Origin: Quercus robur
Lineage: Eukaryota; Streptophyta; Magnoliopsida; Fagales; Fagaceae
Length of the DNA stretch: 64,000 nucleotides
NCBI RefSeq assembly: GCF_932294415.1
Contig: NC_065544.1
Location: 26,139,351 to 26,203,350, forward strand
Direction: 5' to 3'
Below are positions 47,251 to 59,779 of the stretch, piece after piece (position 1 is the first letter of the stretch; each line of letters opens with the position of its first letter). The notes below the pieces were generated by a model. The model was given only the letters and a program-made list of their open reading frames with translations, was not told where the DNA came from and ran no database searches. The position numbers and the translations under genes are program-made.

Positions 47251-48610
47251 TTTAAATAATTCTTGAAATACTATAACTAGTCTCAATGGCTTACATTTGG
47301 CACCCATCAATCCACTGCTGACTACCCTTTCGAAAATGAGTTGTTATATTATCCAAATTTTTATTATTGTGCCATATGTCCTCATTGGTCAACCATGTGT
47401 CCATTTGATTATCAAACTTTTTAAAATTTTAAAATCCTTGTGTTTATGACATTATGTTATTGTCTTAGTTACATTAGGCCATATATTCTTTACTCATACT
47501 CTCTTCTTGTTACATCTTGCCATGTTTATCAATGACAATTGGTACAATTGTGCATTTTTGGCCGGAAAAGGAAGGCATCATTGCATCAATATTTCGATTA
47601 ACATTTGAGAGGCTCAGGTAGGGCTCAGCAAACATTTATTATTTAGTTCTGTTGACTACAAAATGATTAGTAGTTTAGTACACGCTCTACTATGGTCATA
47701 TATATGTTGTTAAGAGTATAATACAAATGATTATTTTATTATTATTATTATTTTTTTTCACTTACATGTGTTTTGGACCTATGGTATTAGAGTAAGATAA
47801 TATAACTTTTCCCTAAAAATCCATATGAGAAGAGCTCAATCAACATGTACACGAAGGAAAATTTTGAAATCGATGATAATTTATGACATACAGGCTTGTC
47901 CAAGCAAACTGTGAACTGAAGAAAACTGTCCGACCCAGCTCTATTCAACTTGAAGTGGTTGGATTTGAAAGCAAAATTAGCCCGAAATGGATTGAAAACT
48001 AGCAGACTAATAGACCTGTTTGAGACGAGTCAGATGTTAGGTTTCCATGGATAAAACCTGTTGAAACCGACTTGCCCAAATTCTTTTTAAAAGCATGTAT
48101 AATAAGTGTTCAATTCTAATCGGACCTTTAGATTTTTAAATAAACAAACTATGTCATGTCATGGATGCAACCTATTGATCTCATGATAGAGGCTTTTAGG
48201 ACATTGTGGCATAACCATCTGAGATAAAGTAGAGACCTAAAAGATCGAATGGAATGATACATAGGCAAGTAAACCTCTTATGAATTCCAAATTGCTTCTT
48301 CACTTTAATTGAATTGAATTTAATTAAGGGGAATTCTCATTTGAAGGGATGTAGACTATTCAAGAATTTTAGATAGTGTGTTATGTGTAGTATAACTTAT
48401 CTCACCCTCCTATAAAAGTTATTATGACTTTTGAGTGGAGTTGTGGTGTGCCTTTGTGTTAGAACTCATTTCCCTCTTCCTTGTGCATGTGTGTGTTTGT
48501 TTCTAATAAAAAAAAAAATTTACAATTCATATATTTTACGTTGTAATTTCTAATTGAATAAAAATTGTATAAAATAAAATCAAAATATACAAAAAGAAAA
48601 AAAAGATGAT
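47251..48610. other. intergenic, no recognised feature
   Basis: AT-rich sequence. Scattered short frames have no recognisable motif. Confidence 0.3.
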
Positions 48611-48619
48611 GAATTAATG

Positions 48620-48800
48620 AAATGTTGCTTGGTCTTAATTGGAAATTTGAGTAAAGAGTAGATATTTTCTTTTCATAACCCCATTGATTGAAAAGAAAGG
48701 GGTGGCAGTAAAGAGTAGATATTTTCTTTTCATAACCCCATTGATTGAAAAGAAAATATCTACTCTTTACTCAAGTTTCCAATTAAGACCAAGCAACATT
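48620..48800. repeat. near-perfect fold-back repeat with internal duplication
   Basis: The left arm 'aatgttgcttggtcttaatt' onward (48620-48675) is the reverse complement, almost without mismatch, of 48746-48800 ending 'aattaagaccaagcaacatt'. Inside, 'gtaaagagtagatattttct' through 'cattgattgaaaagaaa' is repeated at 48651-48698 and 48709-48756. Confidence 0.9.
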
Positions 48801-48805
48801 GATTG

Positions 48806-49077
48806 GCCCCAAGAGGGGTGGCCTAGCGGTAAGGAGCCCGCACACATGCACAATAATCTCTTGTTCGAATCCTGTCGAGTACTGGGTATGGGAGGTGGGA
48901 ACACTCATGCGTTGCGCCTTATTACTAGCGCTCTTGAGGTGCTAGGGAGAGGTCTGTGGCAGCCTAGCTAGTCACAGTAGTTATGGCTCAATCCAACATT
49001 CCCTAGTGGAGGGTGCACTTATGGTCACGTCCAAGGGGATGAGTCACACATGGTCGCCCCCACCCCATTTTCATTTT

Positions 49078-49108
<31 letters not shown>
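48806..49108 (+). mobile_element. tRNA-derived SINE (family C) with poly(A) and target duplication
   Basis: The A-box-like region 'gtggcctagcggtaaggag' is followed by the B-box-like 'gttcgaatcct', then about 200 bases of SINE body and a 30-base A-run (49079-49108). CATTGATTG flanks it at 48797-48805 and 49115-49123. Confidence 0.85.
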
Positions 49109-49188
49109 CAAACCCATTGATTGACATGTAGCAAAATCTTATCTCATTTTACAATTGCAAATTTGACTTTCTTCAACACATGTACTAG

Positions 49189-49192
<4 letters not shown>

Positions 49193-49234
<42 letters not shown>

Positions 49235-50009
49235 TAGAACTTTAGAAACAACTAGATTAAAAATCCCATATGGCAACAAAAATCTAATTTGAGATTTGAT
49301 TGTTCTTGCTCTTTAGCAAAGGTTACCAGTTATAGATCGGACATGTTTCCTTTTTTTTTTTTTTAGATGAAAGATTGAAGGATTTTTGTAATTGTAGTGT
49401 TTGGATCTCTAGCAAATGTGGGAAAATAGTAAAACACAAAGCGCATTTAATGATCATATTACTAGCAGAAATGGATGACATGGTTAATATGAAAACAAAA
49501 TTAAACTTGAAAGGTCAAAGTGAAAAATTTTAAAACGTGACAAATGAAAACAATCCCAAATTTTAAGGGTAAAAATTGTACCTTAGTAAAAAATTTATGA
49601 TATATGAAAAAGATAAAAGATATTTTATTGTTTTTGTCAAATATCTCTTCAAAAATTTGTTTTCCTCAAAAAGTTTAGGTGATTGAAATTGTTGAATACA
49701 ATCACAACTCATCTAAGTCCGTTCAGCTAAGCTGTAAAAAATAATAAGCACAATTTTGTTCCTTGTAAGTTGTAACCTCTTCCCTCCCCGACCCTTCTGG
49801 AAGAGAAATGTATTAATAATAATATCATTACTTATCATCCATATTAGTTACTCCTAGTCATAATCTTTTCCTTTTCATTGGCATATAACGTTCCAAGTTT
49901 TCCAACCACTTTAAAAGCATACAATTATAAGGTGCTCTGACTTTGATTGGTGAAGTTTCATTGTGACTATTCCCATTTGCCCATTGTGGTTCCTGCTATT
50001 ATCAACTAA

Positions 50010-50051
<42 letters not shown>
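49193..50051. repeat. CT microsatellite and 41-base T-run in otherwise empty sequence
   Basis: There is a CT run at 49193-49230 and a long T-run at 50011-50051. Between and around them I see no gene. Frames crossing the T-run are artefacts. Confidence 0.7.
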
Positions 50052-50052
<1 letters not shown>

Positions 50053-50059
50053 AGAATCT

Positions 50060-51090
50060 TATCAACTAAAGTTTTGATAACTAGGAAAACCACTAAGGAT
50101 CTATTATCTATATACTTCCATGATAGTCTCAATCCAATTATGGAGGAGAGAGATAGGCCAATATCTTGTAATGATATTTTGTTCTTGTATTGTCCTATTT
50201 ATGACATCATGATGGAATGAATTCCATATTATTTTGAAGCCAAAATGTTGATAATCAAATAGGGACTCCTGCAAAGAAGAGGGATCATAGAGTACCTTCT
50301 TCTTTTTGGGTAATTAGAATAGACTAAATTAAACTTTGCGGTGGGAATTAAAAAAAAAAAATACTAAATCTTGAGGGATCAAAATTCACAAGAAGGGAGG
50401 CAAACCCATTTCTTTTGTTCTGTGAATCTTGGGGTTCATATTAATATTCATTACTATTACAACTGATTTTTAGGAACTATTCAACCAAGAATAAAATAAC
50501 CCAAAAAAAAAAAAAAAAGAAGCATGTCTCACAATTATGATTTTCGATTGTCTATGATACACTAACAATAAAATGAATTATTATATTGACATTGAAGATT
50601 TTTTTTGAGAATGATATTTTGACATTGAAGATGGTAAGAAAAAAACATGCAAAAAGGAAATCCATATAGCCAATCTTTCCTTAGTGGAATATACTAATAT
50701 ATTCTTTTAATCTCAACTAACTCTTGATAGCATTATCTTTGGTTGGACCCAATACAAAAGAAAAGAATAAAACTTTAAATAAATTTCCCTTTCTCCATGT
50801 TTGGTTCATAAAGAAGGATAATAAAGAAAATGAAGTGTAAGACAATCAATTGTTAGGAAGAAATACACCAAAATATTTTTGTTTTACTTTCTACTTTCTT
50901 TTTATAATTAAACAATAAAAATTAATTTAAATACTAATCAACATGGAATAAATAGAGGTCTCTATCAATTTTAAGCATTTTACTTCTTATGAGTTCAACA
51001 TATAATAATTTTAGTTAGGTTAGAGTTCAAATTACATCATTTCAATTTGAGGTAATTGTCATTTTGATATTTATAGGTTTTATTATTATT
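50060..51090. other. intergenic, no recognised feature
   Basis: AT-rich sequence. No coding or terminal-repeat signal noted. Confidence 0.3.
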
Positions 51091-51094
51091 ATTA

Positions 51095-51178
51095 TCATTA
51101 TCATCTGTGATAGAAATTTTATTCTAACTTAATCTAAGTGTATATGTGTGAAATTTCTCTCGTCCTTAACTTTGCAGA
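51095..51178 (-). mobile_element. fragment of SINE family A
   Basis: 'gatagaaattttattctaac', then 'taatctaagtgtatatgtg', matches the 3' body of the SINE at 63669-63824 but lacks the head. Confidence 0.65.
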
Positions 51179-52146
51179 CATTTTTAATGTCATCATTTAG
51201 TTCTCTATCATTTCAAAAAGCTAATGTCAATTCCTAAAATAACATTTTCTTTTTACCTTTCAGTTTTCAATAGTAAGAAAATTGCTAGGCCTTTTATTTA
51301 TTTATTTATTTAAACTTTAAGCTTTTTTATGTTTTATTTATAAAAAAATCTCTTCTCACAATTTATTCCTCTAAGTCTTGGACTGACACAAATCATGGAA
51401 TATTCTTATGTTTCAAGCTGGGATTTTATTTATTTATTTTTTAATAATTTGATAGTTAGGGATAAAATTTAAATTTTAAACGTTTCTGTTAAAAATATCA
51501 AAATGTGGCAATTGAGCTATGAGACTCATGGTGTGTTTCAAAATTAGAATTTGAGGCCACAATCAATAACACATTTCAAGAGCAATAAATAATAAAAAGG
51601 CATTGTATAACATATAATATTTAACATTTGTGCGTAATCACATAAATCAATCAATATGCTAGGAGTCTTGTCATTCAATTAGCATCTTTTGGAATTTTCA
51701 ACGAAAATTCAAAACAACCCTCTTCCTTTATAACAATCAAATTATCCAAAAAAATAAAATAAAAATAATCAATACAAAGATAAAAGTAATATATTAAAGG
51801 ACAAATCATAAATTGATCTCCCCTTTTATAATTTCCAATTTTCCCCACATTTTATAATTCCTTCAAAATACTACAAGTCTACAAGAACCAATCAAACACA
51901 AAAAAATAAAGTCAGTAACAAGTACAAATGCAAAACCCATCCTAAATTTTGTAAACCCAAATCTACAAAAGTAACAAATTCTTAGATTACCATTAAATTG
52001 AGGTGGTACATGGCTTCGAGGGAGCTTCTGGTGTATCGTCATGGGGTAGCGATTGTTGTTGCCATAGAAGAAGCATTGAGGGAGAAACCTCCAATGGTAA
52101 AGTTAAGTGTTTTAGATATCTAGATTAAGCAATAACAATGATGATT

Positions 52147-52177
<31 letters not shown>

Positions 52178-52228
52178 GTTTTTTTTTTTTAAAGGAAAAA
52201 TTCATACCTGCCTGTGGGATGATATGAG

Positions 52229-53788
52229 TAAGGTTTTGAAACCCGAACCGTTCAATGAACCGTAAAAGGGAGAGATTCAAGGTTTTTGAGGTTGGACCAA
52301 GATCAAACCAGAGTCGAACCGTGATAACGTCATAATTAATTTAATAATTAAATAAAATAAAAAATGTAACAAATTTATAAAAATAAACAATATTGATTTG
52401 AAAATATAGAATATTTGTTCTAAAAAATATAGAATAGTAATCTCTTTCAAATATATTTTTACAACTTTTATATTTTAATACTTTTAGGCCAAAAAATGTA
52501 ACAAACCGAATAAAAAAAGAAATCCTATTGCCACAATGCCATGAGCCAACAGATGTCATATCTCATTATTGTTATTATTATTATTATTATAAAGAAAAAA
52601 ACACTTTACCCCAGGAAACTAATGCCGTTACTTTTTATAACCCCTTCAAATTCAAATTTTAAACTTCAAACAAAAACAAGAAACAAACAAAAAAAATCTA
52701 CAACCATTTATATACTTCATCTTATTTAATTAAAAACAAATTATTATTTCCAAAGCAACCCACTCATATGTCATATCACTCTCTCTTCAATACAACATCA
52801 GAGCCAACCTGCCCAGGGGCAGAACTATAGCATGGCTTGAGGGGGCCATGGCCCCCCCAAAATTTTTTTAAAATATTTTATATTATATATAAGTATTAAA
52901 ACTTTAAATATTTAACTACAAAAATAGAAGTTCCCCCCCCCCCCCCCCAAAATGTTTGAGTTAGTCCAATAATGCTCTTAAAAATCAATAGAATTTGTCA
53001 ATTGATCTAGTAGTTATAGAGACAAAGTAGTTTTTGTTTTCTCTAATTCGTTTTTTATACATGTTTAATATCAAACTAGACAATTTTTGTATACTCATTG
53101 GAGTTTAAAAAATAATAAGTTTCCCTAAAAATTTATCTTGCGAATATATATATATATATATTTGAAAGTTGTTAATTTTATATATAATATATTTATAAAT
53201 TATGACCTACTCTAGTATCAAAATATTAATGTTTATATTTGTGTATGTATGTTTACTCATGTGTACGATGATTTATCTTGATTCAAAACTAATATATTAA
53301 TACCAAAATTTGCCCCCCCCCAAACAAAAAATTCTAGCTCCGCCCCTGAACCTGGCCCCACTCACCACTTTCACCTCTTCCCCTTTTGTCTTCTTTTCTC
53401 TTTCACTCCCCAAGATTCTCTCTATCCCCATAGTTTCTTTTTACAAACACAAATTTATCCTCCCTCCGGTAGAAACTAAACAACAAGAACCAATGATAAT
53501 AGAGAAAGATCTAGTGATTGTGAAGCATTTTGGTTAAACAAGATGTCAAGCTCTGGCCTCCGGTGAAGAAAAATGAGATAGACCACCGCAGATTTTTTTT
53601 TCAAAGTATTTGTTATCCAACCGGTAAAACCGTGTTTGGTCTTGCAAACCGGGAGGTTTGACCGCGGTCCAAATGGTTCGCTGCAAATTAAAATTTTCCA
53701 ATTTTATACTTCTTAAGAACCAGATTGATGACCGATTCCTGGTTACCGTGGTCCGACCGGCCGGTTTGGTCCAGATTTCAAAACCTTG
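52229..53788. mobile_element. hAT-like element with 8-bp target duplication
   Basis: It starts TAAGGTTTTGAAA and ends TTTCAAAACCTTG. GATATGAG (52221-52228) and GTTATGAG (53789-53796) flank it, 7 of 8 identical. The subterminal sequence is rich in 'aaccgt/ccggtt'. A second hAT is nested at 52814-53348. No transposase. Confidence 0.8.
52814..53348. mobile_element. nested hAT MITE with 8-bp target duplication
   Basis: It starts CAGGGGCAGAACTATAG and ends, on the other strand, CAGGGGCGGAGCTAG. AACCTGCC (52806-52813) and AACCTGGC (53349-53356) flank it. C-runs near 52935 and 53315 border the AT-rich middle. Confidence 0.85.
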
Positions 53789-54232
53789 GTTATGAGGTGT
53801 TTATACAATTTTATCAGAAGGGTTGGTGCCTAAATTTCGATAAAGGGATGTCAGATTAAAACAACACCTCTTTAAGGAGTATGATTGTTCGATTGTCACC
53901 ATATGGGCATTCTTTTTAAGTGGATTTGCCTTTTTCTTAAGGTTAATAGGTTCTGTATGGGCCATGAATCAACCTAACCTATATTTTAGACACTAAAAAT
54001 TTATTTTAACTATAAAATTATAGTCATAGGCTCATAGTATGTATATAATTATAAGATCCAATTAATAAGTGCCCTTAAGGCATTTGTTAATGAAGTATTT
54101 GTAGAAAGTTTTTATAACACTTTTATGAAAAATATAAAAAGTTGTTAAATAAATCAATTTTTTTTTCTTAGAATTTTTTTTAATATTTCTAAACCAATAC
54201 TTTTAGGTCATCTTCTAACTTTTCCCATAATT

Positions 54233-54650
54233 TTTTTTTTTGAATGAATTTCAACCTATGAGGTCCACTCTTGATGATGCTCTTTATTATTAGACTAAGA
54301 CATCAATCAGTTTTTGGTGTAGGTGGAGATTGAGGGTCCGTTTGGATTGAATTTATTGTTGCTGAAACTGAAAACTGAAACTGAAAACACTGTAGTAAAA
54401 TAATTTTTAAATGTGTGAATAGTGCCGTGGGACCAATTTTTAATATTTTTTAATGCATGAACAGTACTGCTACAGTGATGAACAGTGTGTGAACAGTGAT
54501 TTTTGTCCCCTGCACAGTGAACCTATGTGATATTACTGTTCACGTGTAGGGAAAAAAAAAAAAAAATCTGAAAACGCAAATTGATGAAATGCAGACGTGC
54601 AGACGCCCACCCCAAACGCTTACTGAATCCCAAATTTCTTATTCAACCAT
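54233..54650 (-). mobile_element. 5'-truncated SINE (family B) interrupted by a MITE
   Basis: Phrases 'agactaagacatcaatcagt' and 'tttttggtgtaggtggagat' match the SINE at 29514-29716. It lacks the tRNA-like head. CATAATT flanks it at 54226-54232 and 54651-54657. A MITE occupies 54334-54623. Confidence 0.75.
54334..54623. mobile_element. 290-bp MITE with TGA target duplication
   Basis: It runs from GGGTCCGTTTGGATTGAAT to CCAAACGCTTAC, with TGA at 54331-54333 and 54624-54626. Removing it restores the SINE text 'gagattgaatcccaaat'. The interior has 'tgaaactgaaaactgaaact' and 'gtgaatagtgccgtgggacc', which I recall from oak and chestnut sequences. Confidence 0.85.
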
Positions 54651-55048
54651 CATAATTATATATATTATCTGACACACATGTATCACTGTTCTAATAATTT
54701 CAAAGTCGTAGATAAGCACCATGAAGAAAAAGTTGTTATGGAAGTTGTCAAAAGTGTTCATGGAAGTTTATGGGGTTGCTCTTTCCAAAAAGTTATCCCA
54801 TTAAACAAAAGAAGAAAACTGGTATACCACTATAGGCTTTCCAGAAAATTCTTTATAAAAAAAAAAAAAAAAAAAAATTGCATGATGGGTTAAATTAAAT
54901 GGTCAATAAGGCCAGATTAAGGTTTCAAATTATGATTAAGAGCCTAGAAAACAATTATATTAAGGTGTTGAGGGTGCTTATGTAATTGTGAATAGACAAA
55001 AAGTCACAAAACATGCAAAATTCTATGCCAAAGATTTCTCCCAAATTT

Positions 55049-55054
<6 letters not shown>

Positions 55055-55101
<47 letters not shown>
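55055..55101. repeat. ~46-base T-run
   Basis: An uninterrupted T-run, possibly the tail of a minus-strand retroelement whose body I cannot identify. Confidence 0.9.
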
Positions 55102-55103
<2 letters not shown>

Positions 55104-55744
55104 TTTTTAGTCTGAACTCTGTGTCATCCTCCATTCTGCAGTAGTCTGACTCTGACTGTATTCATTTCAGGGCAAGCAAATGGAATTTATCACGTGATTT
55201 TTTCTATCACTTTTGGTCACAGTCATGTGTTCCACTTAGCAAATGGGTGCCATACACGTATGCCATTGCTATCGGAATCTTTGTGATATTATAATTTTTT
55301 GGTTAGTAATGATCACCTGTGATTGAGCTAAGAAAAAAAAAAAAAAAAAAACATTTTACATTGGATTGGTTCAAATCCAACAATAAATGTCATATGTTTT
55401 CCTATCTTTTTTATTTGCTATGGGTACTAATAGTCATGAATGAGTCCAATTTAATTGATCTATGTTTTTTGTTTTCTTTTTGCAGCAAATCATTGTCTTT
55501 ACAGGATTGAAAAAAGGGTAGGAAGTCACAATATCAAAGAGTTCTATTCTCATATTAAGCTTATGTAAAGCATTTGCAATAGGCTTAGAATTTTGAGTGA
55601 GGAGAAGTCAAAGTATTAAAAATAAAAAAAATAATTATGAACATCCAAATAAGTGTCCACTTAGTTATAGCACTATGAGTTAGGAACTTAGGCAGGCGTG
55701 ATAATTTTATTATGTAAAGTTTGAGTGACATTCTTATTTTATCA

Positions 55745-55998
55745 TGCAATTGTAATTGTAATTGTCTTTGTCTTTGTTTATTGACTTTTTATCTCTATTT
55801 TTGTCTCTTAACTTTTTATCTATGTCTTTAATAAAAATATTTTAAACTAAAAGACAAAACTCTGCGTTTCTTTACTCTTTATCTATATCTTTCATAAAAA
55901 TATTTTAAACTAAAAGATAAAACTCTCTTTGTTTTTGGACTCTTCATTTTTATCTTTGTCTTTGAAAAAAGATATTCTAAACTAAAAGACAAAACTCA
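55745..55998. repeat. three imperfect ~65-bp direct repeats
   Basis: 'aaactaaaag' followed by 'a(c/t)aaaact' recurs at 55844, 55907 and 55979, each preceded by 'tttatct' and 'tatctttg'-like text. Confidence 0.75.
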
Positions 55999-56135
55999 AT
56001 CAATAATATTAAATCTTCAACCACACACTCTACTCATCCAAGACCAAGCCATGCAGCACTGCCCTATTATTTCTCTAAAAAAGGTTTTCTTCCAAAGTAC
56101 AATCATATTGAGAGGAAAAAGAAACTCTATTATTT

Positions 56136-56580
56136 CTCAAAAAGGATAATGGGGATTGGGTCTCAGGTAGGGATGATATTGGCAGTTTCTTTGTAAGTTA
56201 TTTCAATGAACTCTTTCAATCCTCTAATCCAACCAGGACTGAAAAATTATAGAATATCATCAGGCAATTTTATCCTTTGTGAAAATTAACTTTGACTTTG
56301 CTTGGAGACCAAGTGAAGCTTGTCCATCTGCAATTTGCCGAAACCATAGAGAATGAGTAATCTGTGTGTGCACAAAATTGATAAATGAGGCTAAACCTTT
56401 AATGGCTGAAGCAAAGGCAGCACTCCAAGGAGTTTCTTGGGGGAGTTGGACTTGACAAAGATATTAATTGAAGGAGATGCACTTGGAGTCATATATCCAA
56501 TTCCAATCCAAGCCCCTGAATGATCGATTGATATTGTAGAATGAATTGGGAAGGTTCCTCCGTTCTTTTGTGTCAATGAT
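56136..56580 (+). pseudogene. LINE (L1-type) ORF2 relic: pre-RT linker joined to RNase H piece
   Basis: Around 56146 the plus frame reads DNGDWVSGRDDIGSFFVSYF then NELFQSSNPT and a stop. This is the usual segment between endonuclease and reverse transcriptase of plant L1 elements. From 56400 a frame reads MAEAKAALQGVSWG then, after a frameshift, KILIEGDALGVI, which is the 'aEa.Al..g...' and 'viiEGDa..vi' signature of the RNase H domain. The reverse transcriptase between them is missing, so this is an internally deleted, frameshifted relic. Confidence 0.75.
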
Positions 56581-56669
56581 CTTAATTTACTGAAAATTTA
56601 AAAATAAAAAGGATGGAATTGTAGTTTTTTTAAATGGTCAGTAAATTGAGATCACTGCCTGTAATGAAT

Positions 56670-56845
56670 TATGAGAAAATTTATGACCACAAACTTTTTT
56701 TTTACCACAATTGTGATGCGGTAGATTGTGAGTGGTGGAAATAAAATGATGGGTTCATGTAAAAATGATAAATAACTATTTACGGTTTGTTACATTAAAG
56801 TTATGACAAAATTGTGGCAAAAAATTAGATAACTAAAATCACCAA
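56670..56845. repeat. dispersed 'cacaattgtgatg' repeat copy
   Basis: It carries 'accacaattgtgatgcggta', 'gtgagtggtgg', 'gatgggttcatgt' and 'gacaaaattgtgg', in the same order as the copies at 25440-25830. Confidence 0.65.
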
Positions 56846-56849
56846 TGAA

Positions 56850-59140
56850 TTATTGACCTATGCGGTCAAAGTAAGGAAGAGAATAAAACGTAGTGATACA
56901 GCAAATAAATGGTTTTTACTTTTTGTAGATCAAATTGGAAGAAGCTCATAGCAATGCAGGTTGTGCTCCAATAATAGCTTCAAAAGGTGCTTGTTGTGTG
57001 ACACAAATCTTGTCACCAAAAAATAAGTTGTGTAGTTGGAGAACAAACAAACAAAAAAAAAGCTAGGTGCTTATCCATATCACAAATTTGGTAAAAGAAA
57101 AAGCAAATCGAGGTGTGGGAGAACCAACTATGGTCATGTATAGTAAAGAAAACAAGGTATTCAGAATTCAAGGGCACTGAGAGATTTCATTTTCCTACCA
57201 TTCCTTAAGTCATTTGTCATTACTCATTATTATTATTTATTTATTTATTTTTGCATGATTGTCATTACTCATTATTAGAGTATGGTCAGCTGTCTACTCA
57301 AATAATCTAACTATAGATATGATTAATGGTATCTTGTAGCTAAAACTAGATCTATCAATCTGTGGAAAGTCCCACAGGGATGGGCTTGACTTGAGGGCCT
57401 ATTTGTTTCTTTGTTTTGTTTGAATTATTATATGGCATTTTAGGATAAGCCACCATGATCCATGAGTAATGAGAGTTTGCTTCATGCCTAAAACTAAATT
57501 ATAATAGACAAGTGCTCCGAGGAAGTATTAGAGCAAAAGCTTTTATGATATTTAAGAAAATTTTAGGTTCCTTTAATGTACAATTTGTTATTGCATTTTC
57601 CCAAGAATGCTTTCGATACTTATAAAATAATAATAGTAGTAGTAATAAATCTTGTAACCCATTTGACTAAGCTGGTCCAAACCAATTGTAAGTTCATATA
57701 TTTGTAGAACAAGCAAACTAACGTTGAGTTAGTATATATTATATAAACTTTATATTGGTTCCTCAAAAAAAAAAAAAAAAACTTATGTTGTTTTCATTGT
57801 AAGTTTGTGATTCAAGTGCTTAATAGACAACATGTAGCCGTAAACCACGTTAAAATCTTACTTCCACTTTTTTCCTGTTCTCTTTCAATTTCTCAACAAC
57901 TCCAACAAGGTGGCGTACTTTTTCCCCTTTCCCTTTATTCAAATTTTGAAGAACTGTAACTTATTAAAATGATGGCTACTATTGTATATTAGAAAATTTG
58001 AAAAAAAAAAAAAAGAAAGAAAAAGAAAAGGGAAAGAAATATAAATTACTAATGTCGAAAGTCATATAGTAGGGAAAACAATCCCTTTTTGAAGACATAA
58101 ACCATAACTCCGGGAATCACTACTAGTATGAATGGAAAATCATATACTTGCAAGAATACTAATGAGATTTGTAGATTTGTTGCCCAGTAAGATTAAGCCC
58201 AAATGGTTTTCTTGTTGTGAAGTTTTGGGCTTTTCTCAAACAAATTCATTTTTTGAAAATAATGGCTTCTAGAGTGGGGCTAAATCTGTCTAAATTGAAC
58301 ATTATGAGTTGTGAGTTGTGAGCCCAAATCATGTGTAAAAGCGGGACCCACTCATAAGCCTAATTTATGAAGCAAGAGAAGACGCAAGCCATTAATGATT
58401 AATCCAATCCATGATAGTAAGAAAGATTTTCATGTTGCAAAGCCTCATATTGTGAAATGAAGTTAATGGGTTATAAAGCCCACATCATTAAGAAAAATCC
58501 ATGGGTTAGAGGCCCAATCCATGAATTGCTCTAGTTGGGCTCTACAATAGACCCATTACACTGTTGAGAGTTTGGGCAACCGTGTTATCAAATACTCTTT
58601 TTTTTTTTTTGGGGAAGAGAAGTGTGGTCAAATACTTTTAAATGAGTAAATTTTGAGCTTTGGATAAGGTGCGTCCAACACCTATATTCAATGACATATA
58701 CATTTTAGAATCATATATATATATATATATTTTTTTTTTTTTGAGTCATAGAATATGACATAGTATTTGAGTTGGCATGGATTGGTAAATGGGAATGTGC
58801 CATGTGGCCATACAGCAAAACGTGCAATAAACTTTTTTTTTTTTTTTTGAGAAACTATAAACTTGAATTTTGATTAGAGTAGCATGTACATTGAAATTAC
58901 TGTACGGGTGAAATTAAAAATCAGGGGCACCGCACGAGTAGGTGAATGTCCCATGAACTGAACTAATTTGTCTACTTTTTTTCTTAGTTCAATTTAGACC
59001 GGTTTTATAAATTGAAAATTCTACAGTTCATTCTCTGTTCCTATAAATATTCAACTAAACCAAACCAAAACCGACTGATATATATTAGTAGTGGTAAATT
59101 AGATAGTAGCTTAGTAGTATATGCATGTTTTGAAACGTTT
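56850..59140. other. intergenic, no gene seen
   Basis: AT-rich sequence with A-runs at 57766-57781 and T-runs near 58595 and 58830. No domain or terminal repeat recognised. Confidence 0.3.
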
Positions 59141-59147
59141 GTGTCTA

Positions 59148-59770
59148 GGGGCGGAACCAGGATTCGAGTTTAGGAGGGGCCGAAGAATAGACCAAAAAAA
59201 GTTTGAGGAATTTTCAAATTTTATCACCTTAATTAACATTACAATCCAATATTTGCAGATGCAATTAAAAATCATGTTGCAATAAACTAATACCAATTCT
59301 ATCAGATATGAATTTTTGAAAATTTGTTTAAGGATTTTCAAATTTTGGGACATCAACACTAGATATTGGCAACATTACATCATCAATATTGGCTTTTGAA
59401 TGATTTGTTTTTAAAAAAACTATCAAAAGAAAATATTTTAGTTTCCTGTTAAAATAAAAGTAATATTAATTATAGGGGTTTATAGGAATTTACTTTGCAT
59501 CTAGCTAGATTCAAATATAGTTTCTTGAATTGATTCAAATATAAATTCAAAAGAAAATATATTTATGTTCTATTTTGTTTTTAATTTTGGTTTATCTAGA
59601 GGTTATTCTTATTAATTTTGGGATAATTGGGTTTGTTTTTATTAGAGGATTTTGGGGCAATTGGGCAAAGGGATGAACCAGCAAATACTATTTATTTTTG
59701 GGTCTATTGGGTCAATTTGTAAATATTTCTGGAGGAGGGTGGCCAAAAGTATATATTTTGGGGGTACGTT
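59148..59770. mobile_element. probable hAT MITE fragment
   Basis: TAGGGGCGGAACCAGGATTC with 'aggaggggccgaag' following resembles the end of the nested hAT at 52814. A fading counterpart 'ggaggagggtggccaaaag' is near 59731. No flanking duplication found. Confidence 0.4.
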
Positions 59771-59779
59771 TGAATTTTT

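Noticed and set aside
48806..48880. A tRNA gene
   Set aside because: A- and B-box-like text is present, but it is the head of a SINE with poly(A) tail and target duplication, and no full cloverleaf was found.
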